Shown one piece after another: positions 1 to 7,863 of a stretch of 64,000 nucleotides of DNA (within the stretch, counting starts at the first letter, position 1; each line of letters opens with the position of its first letter). Under the pieces are notes generated by a model, which saw only the letters and a list, made by a program, of their open reading frames with translations, was not told the DNA's origin and searched no databases. A program made the position numbers and the translations under genes. Origin of the DNA: Streptomyces cinnabarinus (GTDB taxonomy: Bacteria; Actinomycetota; Actinomycetes; Streptomycetales; Streptomycetaceae); assembly GCF_027270315.1 (NCBI RefSeq), contig NZ_CP114413.1:7130001-7194000 (forward strand). Reading direction: 5' to 3'.

Positions 1-141
1 GCGCTCACGGTTGAACCGGGCGAGCTTCTCCAGAAGGTGCTGGTCCTGGAGGAGGAGCGGGCCGCCGATGCCGGCGGAGGCGGAGTTCTGGTTGTCGGCG
101 ACCGGGGCGCCGGACTCGGTCGTGAGCACGCGCTTCGACAT
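1..141 (-). CDS. Catalase, N-terminal fragment (cut by window edge)
   Basis: Only the first 47 codons are inside the window, read leftward from an ATG at 141. The translation starts MSKRVLTTESGAPVADNQNS and continues with GGPLLLQD and LLEKLARFNRER. This is the usual N-terminus of clade-type haem catalases (H2O2 dismutation to water and oxygen); the haem-binding and catalytic residues lie beyond the edge. A purine-rich GGAAGG sits just upstream of the ATG. Uricase, encoded 3.7 kb away, generates H2O2, and the catalase promoter carries the same TCAACA-N3-TGTTGA palindrome as the uricase operon. A role in clearing uricase peroxide is therefore a reasonable inference. Confidence 0.85.
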   Translation of the reverse strand, partial: MSKRVLTTESGAPVADNQNSASAGIGGPLLLQDQHLLEKLARFNRER

Positions 142-201
142 CGTGGACCTTCCGTGCGTTAGCACTTCCGTGCGGATGTGCGGATGGCAGCGGAAAAGTT
201 C

Positions 202-254
202 TTCCGCTTGGTGGAGCCTAGAAGTGGGGAAAAGTGACGTCAACAGTTTGTTGA
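202..254. promoter_or_regulatory. Operator pair upstream of the catalase gene
   Basis: Two palindromes lie between the catalase start (141) and the garR stop (338). At 202-216, TTCC-GCTTGGT-GGAG matches the TTCC-N7-GGAA motif seen upstream of hyi, malate synthase and allR/allB with one mismatch. At 240-254, TCAACA-GTT-TGTTGA is a perfect 6-3-6 palindrome matching sites at 2854 and 33180. A further inverted repeat, GCGGAA-N6-TTCCGC, spans 190-207. The match to the other purine-pathway promoters is seen directly; the binding proteins are inferred. Nothing gene-like is seen in the rest of 142-337. Confidence 0.6.
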
Positions 255-337
255 AGTGGATTCCGGGCGACGCCGCCGCCTGGGCGCGACAGGACAGGTG
301 TCAGCGGCGACGCCGCCCGGAGGTCTGGGGGTGCGCG

Positions 338-1228
338 TCAGATCTGCGCGCCGGACAGGCGCTCGACCGCGCGCAGCAGCGCGGAGTGGTCCAGGCCGCC
401 GTCGCCCTGGGCGCGCAGCGAGGCGACCAGCTGGGCGACCACGGCGCCGACGGGCAGGGCCGCGCCGACATTGCGGGCGGCGTCGGTGACGATGCCCATG
501 TCCTTGTGGTGCAGATCGATCCGGAAGCCCGGCTTGAAGTCCCGCTGGAGGAAGTTGTCCTTCTTGCGGGTCAGCACGGTCGAGCCCGCCAGACCGCCGT
601 TGAGCACGTCCAGGGCGGCCGTCAGGTTCACGCCCGACTTCTCCAGGAAGACCACGGCCTCGGCGCACGCCTGGATGTTGACGGCGACGATCAGCTGGTT
701 GGCGGCCTTCACGGTCTGACCGGAGCCGTGCGGACCGCACAGCACGATGGTCCTGCCGAGCGCGTCCAGTACCGGCCGGGCCTCGTCGAAGTCGGCCTGC
801 TCGCCGCCGACCATGATCGACAGCACGGCCTCGATGGCACCGGCCTCGCCGCCGGACACCGGGGCATCCAGCACCCGGATCCCCTTGTCCCCGGCCGCCT
901 TGGCCAGGTCGATGGAGGTCTGCGGGGTGATCGAGGACATGTCGATCAGCAGCGCGCCGGCGCGGGCGTTGTCCAGGATGCCGTCCGGGCCGTAGGCGAT
1001 GGCCTCGACCTGCGGGGAGGCGGGCACCATCGTGATGACCACATCGGCGTCCTTGACGGCCTCGGAGATCGAACCGGCGGCCCTGCCACCGGCCTTGGCC
1101 AGCCGGTCCAGCTTGTCCTGCTCCAGGGTGAAGCCGGTGACGTCGTAACCCGCCTTGATCAGGTTCTCGGACATGGGGGAGCCCATGATGCCGAGGCCTA
1201 TCCAGGCGATCTTGGGGAGGTTGCTCAT
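338..1228 (-). CDS. garR: 2-hydroxy-3-oxopropionate (tartronate semialdehyde) reductase
   Basis: A 296-residue member of the beta-hydroxyacid dehydrogenase family, which reduces tartronate semialdehyde to D-glycerate with NAD(P)H in glyoxylate assimilation. The N-terminus has the Rossmann dinucleotide motif (IAWIGLGIMGSPMSENL, residues 7-23). The family substrate-binding segment (DAPVSGGEAGA) and the region with the catalytic lysine (GQTVKAANQL) follow. The length is normal. It starts with ATG at 1228, 26 bases after the hyi stop, so the two are probably one leftward operon. Glyoxylate carboligase, which makes the substrate, is not in the window and may lie further left. Confidence 0.9.
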   Translation of the reverse strand: MSNLPKIAWIGLGIMGSPMSENLIKAGYDVTGFTLEQDKLDRLAKAGGRAAGSISEAVKDADVVITMVPASPQVEAIAYGPDGILDNARAGALLIDMSSITPQTSIDLAKAAGDKGIRVLDAPVSGGEAGAIEAVLSIMVGGEQADFDEARPVLDALGRTIVLCGPHGSGQTVKAANQLIVAVNIQACAEAVVFLEKSGVNLTAALDVLNGGLAGSTVLTRKKDNFLQRDFKPGFRIDLHHKDMGIVTDAARNVGAALPVGAVVAQLVASLRAQGDGGLDHSALLRAVERLSGAQI

Positions 1229-1254
1229 GAGGATGTGCCTTTCGGTGCGGGGGG

Positions 1255-2076
1255 TCAGCGGGGCAGCCAGTCGAAGGCCTCGGCGCTCGGGCGGTCGCCC
1301 GGCTTGTACTCGAGGCCGACCCAGCCGTCGTAACCCGCCTTCGTGAGCTGGTCGAGGAGGTCCGCCAGCGGGAGCGAGCCGGTGCCCGGGGCGCCCCGGC
1401 CGGGGTTGTCGGCGATCTGCACATGGCCGGTCTTCGCGGCGTAGCGCTCGATCACCGACGGCAGGTCCTCGCCGTTCATCGACAGGTGGTAGAGGTCCAT
1501 GAGGAACTTCGCGTTGCCCAGGCCGGTGGCGTCGTTGACCTTGTCGACGATGCCCACCGCGGCGGGCGCGCTGACCAGCGGGTACAGCGGCGACTCCGGC
1601 TTGTTGAGCGCCTCGATCAGCAGGATCGCGCCGATCCGGTCGGCGGCGCGGGCAGCCAGGGTGAGGTTCTCCAGCGCCAGCGCGTCCTGCTCGGCCGGGT
1701 CCACGCCCTCGACGCGGTTGCCGTAGAGGGCGTTGAGCGCCTTGCAGCCCAGCGACTGGGCGAAGTCGGCGGCCACGTCGATGTTGGCGCGGAACCGCTC
1801 CGACTCCTCGCCCGGGACCGACAGGGCGCCGCGGTCCGGGCCCGGGAGCTGTCCGGCGTAGAAGTTCAGGCCCGTGAGCCGGACGCCCGCGTCCTCGATG
1901 GCCTTCTTCAGGGCGTCGAGCTCGGACCGCTCGGGGGTGGGGGAGTCGATCCAGGGCCACCACAGCTCGACCGCGGTGAAGCCGGCCGCGGCGGCGGCCG
2001 CGGGGCGCTCCAGGAGCGGGAGTTCCGTGAAGAGGATCGACAGGTTGACGTTGAAGCGCTGCTCTGCGAATCCCAT
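1255..2076 (-). CDS. hyi: Hydroxypyruvate isomerase family protein
   Basis: A 273-residue TIM-barrel protein of the AP-endonuclease-2/xylose-isomerase superfamily, starting MGFAEQRFNVNLSILFTELP. The segments AVELWWPW, LNFYAGQLPGPDRG, EALNKPESPLYPL, NAKFLMDLYHL and WVGLEYKPGD are characteristic of Hyi (hydroxypyruvate to tartronate semialdehyde and back). Metal-binding Glu/Asp/His lie in the EALN, DLYH and GLEYKP strands. It is the first gene of the leftward pair with garR and sits behind a tandem operator at 2106-2141. Together the pair routes glyoxylate from allantoin breakdown to glycerate. Confidence 0.9.
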   Translation of the reverse strand: MGFAEQRFNVNLSILFTELPLLERPAAAAAAGFTAVELWWPWIDSPTPERSELDALKKAIEDAGVRLTGLNFYAGQLPGPDRGALSVPGEESERFRANIDVAADFAQSLGCKALNALYGNRVEGVDPAEQDALALENLTLAARAADRIGAILLIEALNKPESPLYPLVSAPAAVGIVDKVNDATGLGNAKFLMDLYHLSMNGEDLPSVIERYAAKTGHVQIADNPGRGAPGTGSLPLADLLDQLTKAGYDGWVGLEYKPGDRPSAEAFDWLPR

Positions 2077-2105
2077 AGGGCCCGGCGCTCCCTTCCGTGT
2101 CGAGA

Positions 2106-2141
2106 TTCCGTATTGCGGAAGTTAGTTTCTGCTTATTGGAA
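2106..2141. promoter_or_regulatory. Tandem TTCY-N7-GGAA operators upstream of hyi
   Basis: The first site is TTCCG-TATTG-CGGAA at 2106-2120 and the second is TTCT-GCTTATT-GGAA at 2127-2141. Their centres are 21 bp apart, two helical turns. The same spacing and motif recur upstream of malate synthase and between allR and allB. The site lies 30-65 bases before the hyi start, where a repressor could block transcription. Assignment to the IclR-family repressor at 32192-32986 is inferred. Confidence 0.65.
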
Positions 2142-2212
2142 GATTGCCGTCGGGTGTCCGGGCTTGTCAAGAGGGCTCGGCGGAATGCGGTGGCGCGCGT
2201 TAGGTTGAGCGC

Positions 2213-2464
2213 GTGCGACTGAGAGTGGAATTCACGACCGAGCCCTTCGACCTCGACGAGGCCCCCGCGCACGCGCTCGTGGCCCGAGAGGTCGTCGAGG
2301 CCGCCGAGCTGGACGCGGTGGATGTCGGGCCGTTCGGGAACACCGTGGAGGGCGGCGCGGACGCCGTGCTCACCGCGGTGGACGCGCTGCTGCGCAGGAC
2401 CCTGGAGTCCGGCGCCACCCGTGTCTCGCTCCAGATCAACGTGCTCGGGGAGGGTGAGCGGTGA
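2213..2464 (+). CDS. Small MTH1187/YkoF-like (thiamine-binding fold) protein
   Basis: An 83-residue protein from a GTG start. The core DAVDVGPFGNTVEGGADAVL followed by GATRVSLQINV matches the pattern of the MTH1187/DUF77 family (strand, PxGT-x-hEG turn, helix, final strand). Members bind thiamine or similar small ligands, usually as oligomers. It overlaps the next gene by four bases (GTGA), so the two are translationally coupled. No role in purine breakdown is established; position next to the uricase operon suggests ligand sensing or a regulatory partner. The family call is moderately sure, the function unknown. Confidence 0.6.
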   Translation: MRLRVEFTTEPFDLDEAPAHALVAREVVEAAELDAVDVGPFGNTVEGGADAVLTAVDALLRRTLESGATRVSLQINVLGEGER

Positions 2465-2820
2465 ACGACGAGTCCTTCATCGCGGCCGTGAAGCCCCTGG
2501 TCGACGCCATGGGCGGCGAGATCCTCCCGCCCGACGAGGCCGGCGTGGACGACGTCGTGCTGTCCTGGGAGGGGGCCGAGGTGGTCGCCGTACGGCTGCC
2601 GCAGCTCGCGGACTCCCTGGACCACATCCTGGCCGCCATGGAGCGCAGGAAGGGCAAGCCCCTCGCCGAGCTGGACCGCAAGGCCAAGCAGGAGGTCGTA
2701 CGGATACTCGAGGCGCGTGGCGCCTTCTCCGTACGGCATGGCGTGGAAACCGTGGCCGGCGCCCTCGGTGTCAGCCGCTTCACCGTCTACAACTACCTGA
2801 ACCGGGAGAAGGAGGGCTGA
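2461..2820 (+). CDS. HTH protein with DauR/YheO-type C-terminal domain
   Basis: A 119-residue protein. The C-terminal half (about 65-119) reads as a YheO/DauR-type helix-turn-helix, with FSVRHGVETVAGALGVSRFT then VYNYLNR as turn and recognition helix. The N-terminal half (1-60) is a short alpha/beta segment without a recognised domain and lacks the PAS-like YheO domain of E. coli DauR. It is coupled to the preceding small protein by a four-base overlap and lies 111 bases before uraD. It may regulate the uricase operon; the TCAACA-N3-TGTTGA palindrome between them is a candidate target (inference). Confidence 0.65.
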   Translation: MNDESFIAAVKPLVDAMGGEILPPDEAGVDDVVLSWEGAEVVAVRLPQLADSLDHILAAMERRKGKPLAELDRKAKQEVVRILEARGAFSVRHGVETVAGALGVSRFTVYNYLNREKEG

Positions 2821-2853
2821 CGGGTGCCGCCGGGGTTTCGGTACCCGGAATTT

Positions 2854-2868
2854 TCAACAAAGTGTTGA
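2854..2868. promoter_or_regulatory. Palindromic operator upstream of the uraD-uraH-uricase operon
   Basis: TCAACA-AAG-TGTTGA, a perfect 6-3-6 palindrome, lies about 65 bases before the uraD start. Near-identical sites occur upstream of the catalase gene (240-254) and allB (33180-33194). Shared use before peroxide-making, peroxide-removing and allantoin genes supports a common regulator. Confidence 0.65.
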
Positions 2869-2931
2869 CGTGGTGTCGCGCAGGGCGTTAGCTATCGGCA
2901 GCCCGTTCAGCACAAGGCCACGGAGGCTCCC

Positions 2932-3441
2932 GTGACGTCCACATCCACGCCGGGCCTGATCCGGTTCAACGCCCTGGAGCAGCGAGCGGCCCTCGCCGAG
3001 CTGCACGAGGCGTGCGCCTCCCGGGCCTGGGGCGAGTGGCTCCTCGCCGCCCGCCCGTACGCCTCCACCGAGGACCTCTACACCGCAAGCGACACCGCCA
3101 CGGCCGAGTTGACCGCCGCCGACCTCGACGAGGCGATGGCCGGCCACCCGCCGATCGGCCGCCCCAAGCCCGGCGACCCGACCTCGGCCCGCGAGCAGCG
3201 CGGCATGGCCGGCGCCTCCGAGGAGCTCAGGGCCGAGATGCTCGAACTGAACCTGGCCTACCAGGACAGGTTCGGCCATGTCTTCCTCATCTGCGCCACC
3301 GGCCGGACCGGGGAGCAGATGCGCGACGCCGTCAAGGAGCGGATCGGCAACTCGCCGGAGCAGGAGCGCGAGATCGTCCGCACCGAGCTGGGAAAGATCA
3401 ACCGCATCCGACTGGCCCGACTCGTCGAAGAGGAAGCCTGA
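2932..3441 (+). CDS. uraD: OHCU decarboxylase
   Basis: 169 residues from a GTG start preceded by GGAGG. It is a 2-oxo-4-hydroxy-4-carboxy-5-ureidoimidazoline decarboxylase, the third step of the uricase pathway, giving S-allantoin. It carries the family hallmarks: FNALEQRAALAELHEACASR near the N-terminus, the catalytic-histidine motif HPPIGRPK (about residue 70), and SAREQRGM followed by a FLICATGRTGEQM core. It is the first gene of a tight operon: uraH starts five bases after its stop and uricase follows four bases later. Confidence 0.93.
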   Translation: MTSTSTPGLIRFNALEQRAALAELHEACASRAWGEWLLAARPYASTEDLYTASDTATAELTAADLDEAMAGHPPIGRPKPGDPTSAREQRGMAGASEELRAEMLELNLAYQDRFGHVFLICATGRTGEQMRDAVKERIGNSPEQEREIVRTELGKINRIRLARLVEEEA

Positions 3442-3445
3442 CCCC

Positions 3446-3841
3446 ATGAGCACCAGCACCACGGCCTCCGTGTCCACCCACATCCTGGACACCTCCGTCG
3501 GCCGCCCCGCCGAGGGCGTCGCCGTTCAGCTCTCCGCCCGCTCGGGCCGGGACGCCGACTGGCGGGCGCTCGGCGGCTCCGCCACCGACGCGGACGGCCG
3601 GTGCAAGGACCTCCCCGCCCTGCCGGAGGGGACCACCCATGTACGGCTCGACTTCGCGGTCGAGGCGTATTTCGAGAAGAAGCAAGCCGATGCGCAGCAG
3701 GACGCCCCCGCGAATCGGGACAGCGGTGCCGCCGTGTTCTTCCCCGAGGTGGCGATCACGTTCGCCGTCGTACCGGGCGAGCACTTCCATGTACCGCTGC
3801 TGCTCAACCCGTTCGGCTACTCCGTTTACCGAGGGAGCTAG
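3446..3841 (+). CDS. uraH: 5-hydroxyisourate hydrolase (transthyretin-like)
   Basis: 131 residues from ATG at 3446. It hydrolyses 5-hydroxyisourate, the unstable uricase product, to OHCU. The N-terminal VSTHILDTSVGRPAEGVAV carries the active-site histidine, and the protein ends in YSVYRGS, the signature separating HIU hydrolases from transthyretin hormone carriers. A central insert (FEKKQADAQQDAPANRDSG) is rich in charged residues. It lies between uraD and uricase with almost no spacing, so the three enzymes are probably made together as a pathway module. Confidence 0.95.
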   Translation: MSTSTTASVSTHILDTSVGRPAEGVAVQLSARSGRDADWRALGGSATDADGRCKDLPALPEGTTHVRLDFAVEAYFEKKQADAQQDAPANRDSGAAVFFPEVAITFAVVPGEHFHVPLLLNPFGYSVYRGS

Positions 3842-3845
3842 CTAG

Positions 3846-4769
3846 ATGCCCACCATCCTGGGACAGAACCAGTACGGCAAGGCCGAGAACCGGGTCGTCA
3901 AGATCACGCGGGACGGCGCCACCCATCACATCAAGGACCTCAACGTATCCGTGGCGCTGAGCGGCGACATGGACGAGGTCCACTACTCCGGCTCCAACGC
4001 CCATGTCCTGCCGACCGACACCACCAAGAACACGGTGTACGCGTTCGCCAAGGAGCACGGCATCGAGTCGGCCGAGCAGTTCGGCATCCACCTCGCCCGT
4101 CACTTCGTGACCTCGCAGGAGCCGATCACGACCGCCCGGATCCGCATCGAGGAGTACGAGTGGGAGCGCATCGCCGCCTCCGACGCGAACTCCCGGTTCA
4201 TCGGCGCGGACGAGGTCAGGCACTCCTTCGTCCGCAAGGGCCAGGAGACCCGGGTCACCCAGATCACCTACGACGGTGAGAACTGGGAGGTCATCTCCGG
4301 TCTGAAGGACCTGATCGTGATGAACTCGACCAACTCCGAGTTCTGGGGCTACGTCAAGGACAAGTACACGACGCTCCAGGAGGCCTACGACCGTATCCTG
4401 GCCACCCAGGTGTCCGGCCGCTGGCGGTTCAACTGGACCGACGACGAGCAGCGCATGCCCAACTGGGAGAAGTCCTACGAGCAGACCAGGAAGCACATGC
4501 TCCAGGCCTTCGCCGAGACCTACTCGCTCTCGCTCCAGCAGACGCTGTACCAGATGGGTTCGCGGATCATCAACAACCGCAGCGAGATCGACGAGGTCCG
4601 CTTCTCGCTCCCGAACAAGCACCACTTCCTGGTGGACCTGGAGCCGTTCGGGCTGAAGAACGACAACGAGGTCTACTACGCCGCCGATCGCCCCTACGGC
4701 CTGATCGAGGCCACCATCCTGCGGGACGGCGCCGAGCAGCTCATCCCGGTCGACATGACCAACCTGTAG
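3846..4769 (+). CDS. uox: Urate oxidase (uricase)
   Basis: 307 residues, normal for the cofactor-free tunnelling-fold uricases that oxidise urate to 5-hydroxyisourate and H2O2. Near the N-terminus GQNQYGKAENRVVKITRDG contains the expected lysine. VLPTDTTKNTVYAFAKEHG (about 54-72) supplies the catalytic threonine that pairs with that lysine. The later SRFIGADEVRHSFVRKG and LPNKHHFLVDL segments are typical. There is no obvious C-terminal targeting signal, so it should be cytosolic. The stop is followed by a strong hairpin at 4793-4823, ending the uraD-uraH-uox unit. Confidence 0.96.
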   Translation: MPTILGQNQYGKAENRVVKITRDGATHHIKDLNVSVALSGDMDEVHYSGSNAHVLPTDTTKNTVYAFAKEHGIESAEQFGIHLARHFVTSQEPITTARIRIEEYEWERIAASDANSRFIGADEVRHSFVRKGQETRVTQITYDGENWEVISGLKDLIVMNSTNSEFWGYVKDKYTTLQEAYDRILATQVSGRWRFNWTDDEQRMPNWEKSYEQTRKHMLQAFAETYSLSLQQTLYQMGSRIINNRSEIDEVRFSLPNKHHFLVDLEPFGLKNDNEVYYAADRPYGLIEATILRDGAEQLIPVDMTNL

Positions 4770-4792
4770 ACGACAACTCCCCATCTCGGCAC

Positions 4793-4823
4793 CCGCGGCC
4801 GGGCCTTGTGAACCCGGCCGCGG
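4793..4823 (+). terminator. Hairpin terminator after uricase
   Basis: Perfect 11-bp stem (CCGCGGCCGGG at 4793-4803 pairing with 4813-4823) with a nine-base loop, 23 bases past the uricase stop. There is no U-tract, as is usual in Streptomyces. Confidence 0.7.
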
Positions 4824-4880
4824 CACTCAAATCCCCCGGGTCCTGCCGTGCCCTCTCCACCACAGCGCAAAGGACGAACC

Positions 4881-6260
4881 ATGGCAGCAGACCAGCGCAT
4901 CGTCATCGAGAACTGTGCGATCGCGACCGTCGACGCCCACGACACCGAGCACGCCTCGGGTCACGTCGTCGTACGCGGCAACCGCATAGAGTCGCTGGGG
5001 GCCGGCCCGGCACCCGAGGGCCTGGAGAACGTCGTACGGCGCATCGACGCCACCGGCCATCTGGTGACTCCCGGACTGGTCAACACGCACCACCACTTCT
5101 ACCAGTGGATCACCCGCGGCCTGGCCACCGACCACAACCTGTTCAACTGGCTGGTCGCCCTGTACCCGACCTGGGCGCGCATCGACGAGGCGATGACGTA
5201 CTCGGCCGCCCAGGGCTCGCTCGCCATGATGGCCCGCGGCGGAGTCACCACCGCCATGGACCACCACTACGTCTTCCCCCAGGGCTCCGGCGACCTGTCC
5301 GGCTCGATCATCCGCGCCGCCCGCGAAATGGGCGTCCGCTTCACCCTCGCCCGCGGCTCCATGGACCGCAGCGAGAAGGACGGCGGCCTGCCCCCGGACT
5401 TCGCCGTCGAGACCCTGGAGGGCGCCCTCGCCGCCACCGAGGCCACCGTCAAGGAGCACCACGACGCCTCCTTCGACGCGATGACCCAGGTCGCGGTCGC
5501 CCCCTGCTCACCGTTCTCGGTGTCGACCGAACTGCTCAAGCAGGGCGCCGAGTTGGCCCGCAGGCTCGGCGTACGGCTGCACACCCACGGCTCGGAGACC
5601 GTGGAGGAGGAGAAGTTCTGCCACGAGCTGTTCGGCATGGGCCCGACCGACTACTTCGAGTCCACCGGCTGGCTCGGCGAGGACGTGTGGATGGCGCACT
5701 GCGTCCACATGAACGACTCCGACATCGCCGCGTTCGCCCGGACGAAGACGGGTGTGGCGCACTGCCCGTCCTCCAACGCCCGGCTGGCCGCCGGCATCGC
5801 CCGCGTCCCCGACATGCTCGCGGCCGGTGTCCCCGTCGGCCTCGGCGTCGACGGCACCGCCTCCAACGAGTCCGGAGAACTCCACACCGAACTGCGCAAC
5901 GCCCTGCTCATCAACCGCCTCGGCGCCCACCGCGAGGCCGCCCTGAACGCCCGTCAGGCGCTGCGCCTCGGCACCTACGGCGGTGCCCAAGTGCTCGGCC
6001 GCGCCGCCGAGATCGGCTCGCTGGAGCCGGGCAAGCTGGCCGACCTGGTGCTCTGGAAGCTCGATACCCTCGCCCACGCCTCCATCGCCGACCCGGTGAC
6101 CGCGCTGGTCTTCGGCGCGGCGGCCCCGGTCACCGCCTCCTTCGTCAACGGCGAGCAGATCGTGGCGAACGACCGGCTGCTCACCGTCGACGAGGACGCC
6201 ATCGCCCGCTCCACCCGCGAGCAGGCGCAGCGACTGGCGCGGATCGCCGCACAGGGCTGA
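4881..6260 (+). CDS. Amidohydrolase, 8-oxoguanine/guanine deaminase type
   Basis: 459 residues from ATG at 4881, chosen because AAGGACG lies just upstream and the family N-terminus begins here. It is a metal-dependent deaminase of the TIM-barrel amidohydrolase superfamily: the metal HxH lies in TPGLVNTHHHFYQW (about 64-76), with further ligands in LHTHGSE and AHCVHMND, and the catalytic Asp in LGVDGTASNESGEL. The overall pattern fits bacterial 8-oxoguanine deaminases (8-oxoguanine to urate, EC 3.5.4.32). The location right after uricase supports a urate-producing enzyme. Guanine deaminase or an atrazine-chlorohydrolase-like enzyme remain alternatives. Confidence 0.85.
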   Translation: MAADQRIVIENCAIATVDAHDTEHASGHVVVRGNRIESLGAGPAPEGLENVVRRIDATGHLVTPGLVNTHHHFYQWITRGLATDHNLFNWLVALYPTWARIDEAMTYSAAQGSLAMMARGGVTTAMDHHYVFPQGSGDLSGSIIRAAREMGVRFTLARGSMDRSEKDGGLPPDFAVETLEGALAATEATVKEHHDASFDAMTQVAVAPCSPFSVSTELLKQGAELARRLGVRLHTHGSETVEEEKFCHELFGMGPTDYFESTGWLGEDVWMAHCVHMNDSDIAAFARTKTGVAHCPSSNARLAAGIARVPDMLAAGVPVGLGVDGTASNESGELHTELRNALLINRLGAHREAALNARQALRLGTYGGAQVLGRAAEIGSLEPGKLADLVLWKLDTLAHASIADPVTALVFGAAAPVTASFVNGEQIVANDRLLTVDEDAIARSTREQAQRLARIAAQG

Positions 6261-6338
6261 CCTGTTGAAGACATCCGGCTGAGAGGGACGGCTCTCGGCC
6301 GGTGGCCGTGGACCCGAGCGGGGTCCATGGCGGCCGTC

Positions 6339-6370
6339 TCCGGGGCGCGCATGGACGTGCGCGCCCCGGA
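6339..6370 (+). terminator. Strong hairpin between the deaminase and permease genes
   Basis: Perfect 13-bp inverted repeat (TCCGGGGCGCGCA at 6339-6351 and its complement at 6358-6370) with a six-base loop and no U-tract, 78 bases after the deaminase stop. It probably separates the two transcripts. The rest of 6261-6474 also holds CACGTC-N6-GACGTG about 35 bases before the permease start, a possible operator. Confidence 0.7.
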
Positions 6371-6474
6371 ACGGCCTCCCGTCCCCCTCTTTACCGGTCC
6401 CGCACGACCGCGCATCACCTCCTTGAAACCCACGTCAGAGCCGACGTGCTGTCAACCGACCGGAGGAGCCGCCC

Positions 6475-7863
6475 GTGTCCGCCCACCCCGTCGACGAGAA
6501 ACTCCCCGCCGTGAAAATGGCGACCACCGGCCTGCAACATGTGGCCGCCATGTACGCGGGCGTCGTCGCCCCGCCCCTGATCGTCGGCGCCGCCATCGGC
6601 TTGTCCGCCACCGACCTGACCTTCCTGACCGGCGCCTGCCTCTTCACGGCGGGCCTCGCGACCTTCCTCCAGACGCTGGGCATCTGGAAGATCGGCGCCC
6701 GGCTGCCCTTCGTCAACGGCGTCACCTTCGCCGGGGTCGCCCCCATGACCGCGATCGTCGCCTCCACCGACGACAAGTCCGACGCACTGCCGATCATCTT
6801 CGGGGCGGTGATCGTCGCGGGCCTGCTGGGCTTCATCGCGGCGCCGTTCTTCAGCAAGATGGTCCGCTTCTTCCCACCGGTCGTCACCGGCACGGTCATC
6901 ACCCTGATCGGTATCTCGCTGCTGCCCGTGGCCTTCGGCTGGGCGCAGGGCCCCAACCCCGCGGCGGACGACTACGGTTCGAGCACCAACCTGACCCTGG
7001 CGGCCATAACCCTCCTCCTGGTCCTGCTGCTGCGCCGCTTCACCCGGGGCTTCGTCAAGCAGATCGCCGTGCTGCTGGGCCTGCTCGGCGGCACCCTGAT
7101 AGCCATCCCCTTCGGCGTCACGGACTTCGCCCCGGTGGCGGACGCGAGCGTGATCGGCTTCCCGACGCCCTTCCACTTCGGCGCACCGCAGCTCCAGCTC
7201 GCCGCGATCATCTCGATGTGCGTGGTGATGGTGGTCTCGATGACCGAATCGACCGCGGACATGCTGGCGTTGGGCGAGATCGTGGACCGCCCGGCGGATG
7301 AGAGGACCATCGCGGCCGGCCTGCGCGCGGACACCCTGGGCTCGGCGATCAGCCCGCTGTTCAACGGCTTCATGTGCAGCGCCTTCGCCCAGAACATCGG
7401 CCTGGTCGCCATGACGAGGATCCGCAGCCGCTACGTCGTGGCCGCGGGCGGCGGTTTCCTGGTGCTGATGGGCCTGTGCCCGATGGCCGCCTCACTGATC
7501 GCGGTCGTCCCGCGCCCGGTGCTGGGCGGGGCGGGCGTGGTCCTGTTCGGCTCGGTCGCGGCCAGCGGCATCCAGACCCTGGTCCGGGCCGGCCTGGAGA
7601 AGGACAACAACGTGCTGATCGTGGCGGTCTCCCTGGCGGTGGGCATCATCCCCATCTCCGCCCCGGAGTTCTACCACTCCTTCCCGGAGACCGCCCGGAT
7701 CGTCCTGGACTCCGGCATCTCCACGGGCTGTGTGGTGGCGGTGCTGCTGAACCTGGTCTTCAACCACCTGGGCAAGGACCATGACGCTGCTGATGTGACC
7801 CACCCGATGGAGGCGGGCGAGGAGCTCACCGGCTCGCCCCACCCGTCCCCGGCCACGCCATGA
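6475..7863 (+). CDS. NCS2-family purine (urate/xanthine) permease
   Basis: 462 residues from GTG, with about 12-14 hydrophobic segments. It belongs to the nucleobase:cation symporter-2 family, proton-linked importers of xanthine, urate or uracil. The N-terminal GLQHVAAMYAGVVAPPLIVG matches the family QHV/Q segment, and ESTADMLALGEIV with NGFMCSAFAQNIGLV are the conserved TM8/TM10-loop motifs. The context with uricase and oxoguanine deaminase favours urate or xanthine as substrate. Its last 38 bases overlap the end of the convergent exonuclease gene. Confidence 0.9.
   Translation: MSAHPVDEKLPAVKMATTGLQHVAAMYAGVVAPPLIVGAAIGLSATDLTFLTGACLFTAGLATFLQTLGIWKIGARLPFVNGVTFAGVAPMTAIVASTDDKSDALPIIFGAVIVAGLLGFIAAPFFSKMVRFFPPVVTGTVITLIGISLLPVAFGWAQGPNPAADDYGSSTNLTLAAITLLLVLLLRRFTRGFVKQIAVLLGLLGGTLIAIPFGVTDFAPVADASVIGFPTPFHFGAPQLQLAAIISMCVVMVVSMTESTADMLALGEIVDRPADERTIAAGLRADTLGSAISPLFNGFMCSAFAQNIGLVAMTRIRSRYVVAAGGGFLVLMGLCPMAASLIAVVPRPVLGGAGVVLFGSVAASGIQTLVRAGLEKDNNVLIVAVSLAVGIIPISAPEFYHSFPETARIVLDSGISTGCVVAVLLNLVFNHLGKDHDAADVTHPMEAGEELTGSPHPSPATP

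Noticed and set aside
338..2272. Single long leftward frame joining garR with upstream sequence
   Set aside because: The garR N-terminus starts at 1228 after its own ribosome-binding site; upstream residues are a shifted reading of hyi and match nothing.
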